A stretch of DNA of 8,919 bases from Actinomycetes bacterium (GTDB lineage Bacteria; Actinomycetota; Actinomycetes; Actinomycetales; JAJYRW01). Below, piece after piece: positions 6,620-8,919 of this stretch (positions are counted from its first letter, which is position 1; each line of letters opens with the position of its first letter). The stretch covers positions 1-8,919 of the forward strand of contig JAJYRW010000051.1 of assembly GCA_021793895.1 (NCBI GenBank), given 5' to 3'. A program made the translations under genes and the position numbers. Under the pieces are notes generated by a model. The model searched no databases. It had not been told where the DNA came from and saw only the letters and a list, made by a program, of their open reading frames with translations.

Positions 6620-7368
6620 AAACGCTGGTAATCGTTCCCACCTATAACGAAAGCGAAATGCTCGGTGAGACGATCGGCCGGCTGCGAGACGCCGTCCCAA
6701 ATGCCGATGTCCTAATCGTCGATGACGCCTCACCAGACGGTACGGGCAAGCTCGCTGCCGAAATGGCGGCCCAAGATGGGGCTATTTCGGTGTTGCATCG
6801 AGCCGGGAAACAGGGTTTGGGTAAAGCGTATGTGGCCGGATTCGGCTGGGCCCTAGAGCGCGGCTATGAGGTCCTTGTCGAGATGGACGCCGATGCCTCT
6901 CATCAGCCAGAAGAACTGCCCCGGTTATTGGAGCGTATTGCGGCCGAGGATGCGCCCGATCTCGTGCTGGGTTCGCGCTGGGTCCCGGGCGGGTCGATTG
7001 TGGATTGGCCCCGGCATCGCGAGTGGCTCAGTAGGGGCGGAAACGCCTATGTTCGGGCCGTTTTAGGCTTGGGAGTCGGGGACGCGACCGGTGGTTTCCG
7101 GGCCTATCGAGCCAGTGCATTAACTCGGGTGGGATTGGACCAGGTTGCTTCGACCGGATACTGCTTTCAAGTCGACATGGTGCGCCGCGTTCTGGATCTT
7201 CCGGGCAAAATAAAGGAGGTCCCCATCACCTTTGTGGAAAGGCGAGAAGGGACCTCCAAAATGAATCGTTCAATAGTTTTTGAGGCGCTGTGGCGCGTAA
7301 CTGGTTGGGGCGTTCGACGGCGGATGCAACAGCTGCGGCGCCTGCCTCAGGCGCTGCGGCGCAACTGA
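6616..7368 (+). CDS. ppm1: Polyprenol monophosphomannose synthase (GT2 family)
   Basis: The 250-residue family 2 glycosyltransferase has a typical GT-A fold. It starts VIVPTYNES (5-13) and has the nucleotide-binding VDDASPDGT (35-43), a metal-binding DAD at 91-93 in VEMDADASHQPE, LGSRWVPGG, and a GDATGGFRAYR block. The order and length match bacterial dolichol-phosphate-mannose synthase-like proteins of the soluble, single-domain type, with no membrane segment at the C-terminus. It should transfer mannose from GDP-mannose to polyprenyl phosphate at the inner membrane face, giving the donor for lipomannan-type lipoglycans and protein O-mannosylation. The GTG start overlaps the lnt stop (GTGA, 6616-6619), so translation is probably coupled. 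The last 22 bp are shared with the 3' end of rbpA on the other strand. The basic C-terminus (WGVRRRMQQLRRLPQALRRN) partly reflects that overlap. Confidence 0.93.
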   Translation: MKTLVIVPTYNESEMLGETIGRLRDAVPNADVLIVDDASPDGTGKLAAEMAAQDGAISVLHRAGKQGLGKAYVAGFGWALERGYEVLVEMDADASHQPEELPRLLERIAAEDAPDLVLGSRWVPGGSIVDWPRHREWLSRGGNAYVRAVLGLGVGDATGGFRAYRASALTRVGLDQVASTGYCFQVDMVRRVLDLPGKIKEVPITFVERREGTSKMNRSIVFEALWRVTGWGVRRRMQQLRRLPQALRRN

Positions 7369-7691
7369 CCCTTTCGCAGCAGGTCAAGGCGCTCATCTAG
7401 CAGCTCTTCAAGTTCGGGAATCGAACGACGCTCGAGCAGCATGTCCCAGTGGGTACGCTGCGGTTTACCACTCTTCTCCTCGGGGCGCACACCATCGCGC
7501 AATAGTGCTTCGGCACCGCAGCGGCATTCCCATACCGCGGGCACTTCAGCATCTTCGGCGAATGGCAGCACAATGGTGTGCCCATTGGGGCAGTCGTACT
7601 TTGCTTCCATACGCGCTGCAAAGCGCACACCCACATCGGTTTCCAAACTGGTTGTGCCCAGACGCGTTCCGCGTAATCCTCGGTCAGCCAT
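7347..7691 (-). CDS. rbpA: RNA polymerase-binding protein RbpA
   Basis: The 114-residue protein shows the whole RbpA plan: an N-terminal tail ADRGLRGTRLGTTSLETD, a small beta-barrel core (about 28-70), and the highly conserved basic linker and sigma-interacting helices, including RTHWDMLLERRS (79-90) and ELEELLDERL (93-102). RbpA binds RNA polymerase and group I/II sigma factors in actinobacteria and stabilises open promoter complexes. The core carries C34, H38, C56 and C58, recalling the zinc-binding form known from Streptomyces, but the last pair is CxC rather than CxxC. The ATG at 7691 is preceded by a strong GAAGGGGG ribosome binding site 9 nt away. A SigR/SigH-type promoter lies about 50-75 bp upstream. 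The gene converges on ppm1 and overlaps its end by 22 bp, leaving no room for a terminator between them. Confidence 0.97.
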   Translation of the reverse strand: MADRGLRGTRLGTTSLETDVGVRFAARMEAKYDCPNGHTIVLPFAEDAEVPAVWECRCGAEALLRDGVRPEEKSGKPQRTHWDMLLERRSIPELEELLDERLDLLRKGQLRRSA

Positions 7692-7700
7692 TTATGGTTA

Positions 7701-7708
7701 CCCCCTTC
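7701..7708 (-). promoter_or_regulatory. Ribosome binding site of rbpA
   Basis: On the minus strand GAAGGGGG is followed after 9 nt by the ATG at 7691. This fixes the rbpA start and shows that this gene, unlike the helicase and lnt, is translated from a leadered mRNA. Confidence 0.75.
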
Positions 7709-7741
7709 TCGAGGTACCTAGACGATCGCTTCATACAGTCC

Positions 7742-7767
7742 AACGGTTGAACCGAGCAAAATGTTCC
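7742..7767 (-). promoter_or_regulatory. Candidate SigR/SigH (disulfide-stress sigma) promoter of rbpA
   Basis: Read on the minus strand, GGAAC (7763-7767) is followed after 17 nt by CGTT (7742-7745), equal to GGAAC-N18-GTT. This matches the consensus I know for Streptomyces SigR and mycobacterial SigH promoters. A start near 7735 would give a leader of about 45 nt carrying the rbpA ribosome binding site. Control of rbpA by SigR is established in Streptomyces coelicolor, so site and gene agree. An odd palindrome CGGTTGAACCG (7744-7754) lies partly inside the spacer. No reporter or transcript data are available here. Confidence 0.6.
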
Positions 7768-7779
7768 GCCCGCCCGGCT

Positions 7780-7785
7780 TAGAGT
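7780..7785 (+). promoter_or_regulatory. Possible -10 box for the aldo/keto reductase gene
   Basis: TAGAGT fits TANNNT and lies 53 nt before the ATG at 7839, leaving room for a leader with a ribosome binding site. The region 16-18 nt upstream has no convincing -35 box, so this is a weak call. Confidence 0.3.
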
Positions 7786-7828
7786 GGGGTAGAACACACG
7801 AAATAGTGCAGTGCAGTAGTGCGGCGAA

Positions 7829-7834
7829 AAGGAG
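7829..7834 (+). promoter_or_regulatory. Ribosome binding site deciding the aldo/keto reductase start
   Basis: AAGGAG lies 4 nt before the ATG at 7839. The frame stays open to an earlier ATG at 7761, but that one has no such site and its extra 26 residues do not resemble the family N-terminus, which begins MRYQQLGSSGLTVS. Confidence 0.75.
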
Positions 7835-7838
7835 AAAA

Positions 7839-8780
7839 ATGCGCTATCAGCAACTCGGTTCCAGTGGTCTTACCGTCTCAGGGGTTGGGCTGGGCTGCAA
7901 CACGTTTGGGGTTACGCTCCCGCCAGATGAGGTATCCGGCGTGGTGAAAACGGCTTTGGACGAGGGAATCACGTTCTTTGATACCGCTGATATCTATGGC
8001 TCCTACGCTGGCGAGGGGGAGGAGTTGCTGGGACGTGCGCTAGAAGGAATCCGGGACGATGTGATTATCACCACAAAATTTGGGATGGATACTTCGGGCG
8101 CCAATGGACCGGACTGGGGAGTGCGCGGATCTCGGCGCTACATTAAGCGCGCGGTCGAAGCATCGCTGCGCCGGTTGCGTACGGACTGGATTGATCTTTA
8201 TCAGATGCATCAACCAGATCCGATGACCCCAATTGATGAGACGTTGTCGGCGCTTGATGATTTGGTGCGCGAAGGAAAAGTGCGCTATATCGGCTGCTCG
8301 AATTTTGCAGCGTGGGAGGTAGTCGATGCGCACTGGAGCGCGGCGAGTGGGGGACTAACGCAATTTATATCGGCGCAAAATGCCTATTCCTTCCTGGATC
8401 GCTTGCCAGAAGCGGAACTGATTCCGGCACTAGAGCACCTAGGGATGGGTCTTTTGCCGTATTACCCGCTGGCTTCCGGCTTGCTAACCGGCAAGTACCG
8501 GCGCGGGGAGGCAGCACCGGCTGGAACGCGGTTAGCACAGCGGCCGCAGCGACTCGAGGCAGCGAATTTCGACGTCATCGAGGCATTGGAGCGTTTCGCG
8601 GCGGAACGCGATTTGCGGCTGGTCGACGTTGCGATCGGGGGCCTGGCAGCGCAGCCGACGGTGGCATCAGTAATCGCCGGGGCACGCACTTCACAACAGG
8701 TGCGATCGAATGTTGCAGCTAGCGCCTGGGAGCCCGATGCGGCTGACCTGGCCGAGCTGAACGAGATTACTGCGATGTGA
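7839..8780 (+). CDS. Aldo/keto reductase
   Basis: The 313-residue protein, counted from the ATG at 7839, is a complete NADPH-type aldo/keto reductase. The family's opening MRYQQLGSSGLTVSGVGLGC is followed by the catalytic tetrad D48 and Y53 (in FFDTADIYG), K80 (in ITTKFG) and H124 (in DLYQMHQPD). The later GKVRYIGCSNF and YYPLASGLLTGKYRRG blocks and the cofactor-binding VIAGARTSQQV near the C-terminus complete the TIM barrel. Such cytosolic enzymes reduce aldehydes or ketones; the natural substrate cannot be told from the sequence. The long 'DTSGANGPDWG' loop and general pattern place it with the voltage-gated-channel-beta/YghZ-like group rather than the 2,5-diketogluconate type, by impression. 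The gene is divergent from rbpA and ends 6 bp before the stop of a convergent regulator gene. Confidence 0.92.
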   Translation: MRYQQLGSSGLTVSGVGLGCNTFGVTLPPDEVSGVVKTALDEGITFFDTADIYGSYAGEGEELLGRALEGIRDDVIITTKFGMDTSGANGPDWGVRGSRRYIKRAVEASLRRLRTDWIDLYQMHQPDPMTPIDETLSALDDLVREGKVRYIGCSNFAAWEVVDAHWSAASGGLTQFISAQNAYSFLDRLPEAELIPALEHLGMGLLPYYPLASGLLTGKYRRGEAAPAGTRLAQRPQRLEAANFDVIEALERFAAERDLRLVDVAIGGLAAQPTVASVIAGARTSQQVRSNVAASAWEPDAADLAELNEITAM

Positions 8781-8786
8781 CGTTAT

Positions 8787-8919
8787 TTAGTCGTCCGCTG
8801 CGCTACAGCCGAGTTGCTGCGACAGTCTGGCCGCGACACCCCGAATGTAGGTGCCAGCCTCGAACAGATGATCTCCCAGTCGAGTTTTTGGTGCTGCCAC
8901 GTTAATTGCGGCAATGATG
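8787..8919 (-). CDS. IclR-family-like transcriptional regulator, C-terminal end (partial)
   Basis: The minus-strand frame enters from the right edge and ends with TAA at 8787-8789, giving 43 C-terminal residues. They read IIAAINVAAPKTRLG, then a segment ending in YIRGVAARLSQQLG. This matches the end of the IclR effector-binding domain, where a strand like 'AISVSAPxxRL' is followed by a last helix of the 'REAARxISRRLG' type. The DNA-binding part is outside the window. IclR proteins usually sense small metabolites and control nearby catabolic genes. The gene is tail-to-tail with the aldo/keto reductase with only 6 bp between stops, and whether they are functionally linked is unknown. Confidence 0.72.
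   Translation of the reverse strand, partial: IIAAINVAAPKTRLGDHLFEAGTYIRGVAARLSQQLGCSAADD

Noticed and set aside
7761..7838. An upstream extension of the aldo/keto reductase starting at the ATG at 7761
   Set aside because: The extra residues do not resemble the family, the ATG lacks a ribosome binding site, and the ATG at 7839 has one and begins the conserved N-terminus.
1..8919. A new defence system, mobile element or CRISPR array
   Set aside because: All larger frames belong to recognisable chromosomal families, and no transposase, integrase, att-like repeat or spaced repeat array was seen. The only unexplained block is the structured gap before lnt.

Overview
The window looks like chromosomal housekeeping DNA from a fairly high-GC actinobacterium. 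The best match I can offer is the Actinomycetales/Actinomycetaceae side of the phylum, but the species is not identifiable. The evidence is an RbpA-type RNA polymerase-binding protein (an actinobacterial hallmark), a HelY/Ski2-like helicase following a diacylglycerol-kinase-family gene, and an adjacent apolipoprotein N-acyltransferase (lnt) and polyprenol-phosphate-mannose synthase (ppm1) pair. No phage, transposon, CRISPR, rRNA or tRNA gene was seen, and there is no obvious defence or biosynthetic cluster.

Layout. Positions 1-167 hold the 3' end of a lipid/diacylglycerol kinase-like gene (+). Positions 196-3171 encode a 991-aa HelY-type DExH helicase (+) with an unusual Arg/Gly-rich insert between its two RecA domains. 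Positions 3187-4542 encode an amidohydrolase-fold protein of the YtcJ/Amidohydro_3 type (+) whose metal-binding residues appear mostly replaced. Positions 4543-4870 are a 328-bp non-coding gap. It carries a weak terminator-like element, a good sigma-A-like promoter and two long bulged inverted repeats of matching design, and is the most intriguing unexplained part of the window. Positions 4871-6619 encode lnt, overlapping by 4 bp with ppm1 (6616-7368). Facing them on the minus strand is rbpA (7347-7691), whose 3' end overlaps the end of ppm1 by 22 bp. A 147-bp divergent intergenic region separates rbpA from an aldo/keto reductase gene (7839-8780, +). It contains a consensus-like SigR/SigH (disulfide-stress) promoter pointing at rbpA. 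The window closes with the C-terminal end of an IclR-family-like regulator on the minus strand (8787-8919).

How the genes relate. Lnt and Ppm1 act together in the cell envelope: Lnt N-acylates lipoproteins, and Ppm1 makes the polyprenyl-phosphate-mannose donor for lipoglycans and protein mannosylation. In some mycobacteria the two are fused. RbpA tunes housekeeping-sigma transcription. The helicase probably acts on structured RNA, and its RGG-like linker fits that. Several starts (helicase, lnt and possibly the amidohydrolase-like gene) lack a Shine-Dalgarno sequence and instead have a TANNCT hexamer about 6-8 nt before the start codon, which suggests leaderless transcripts. By contrast rbpA and the aldo/keto reductase have clear ribosome binding sites. 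All functional calls rest on reading the translations by eye, with no database search.
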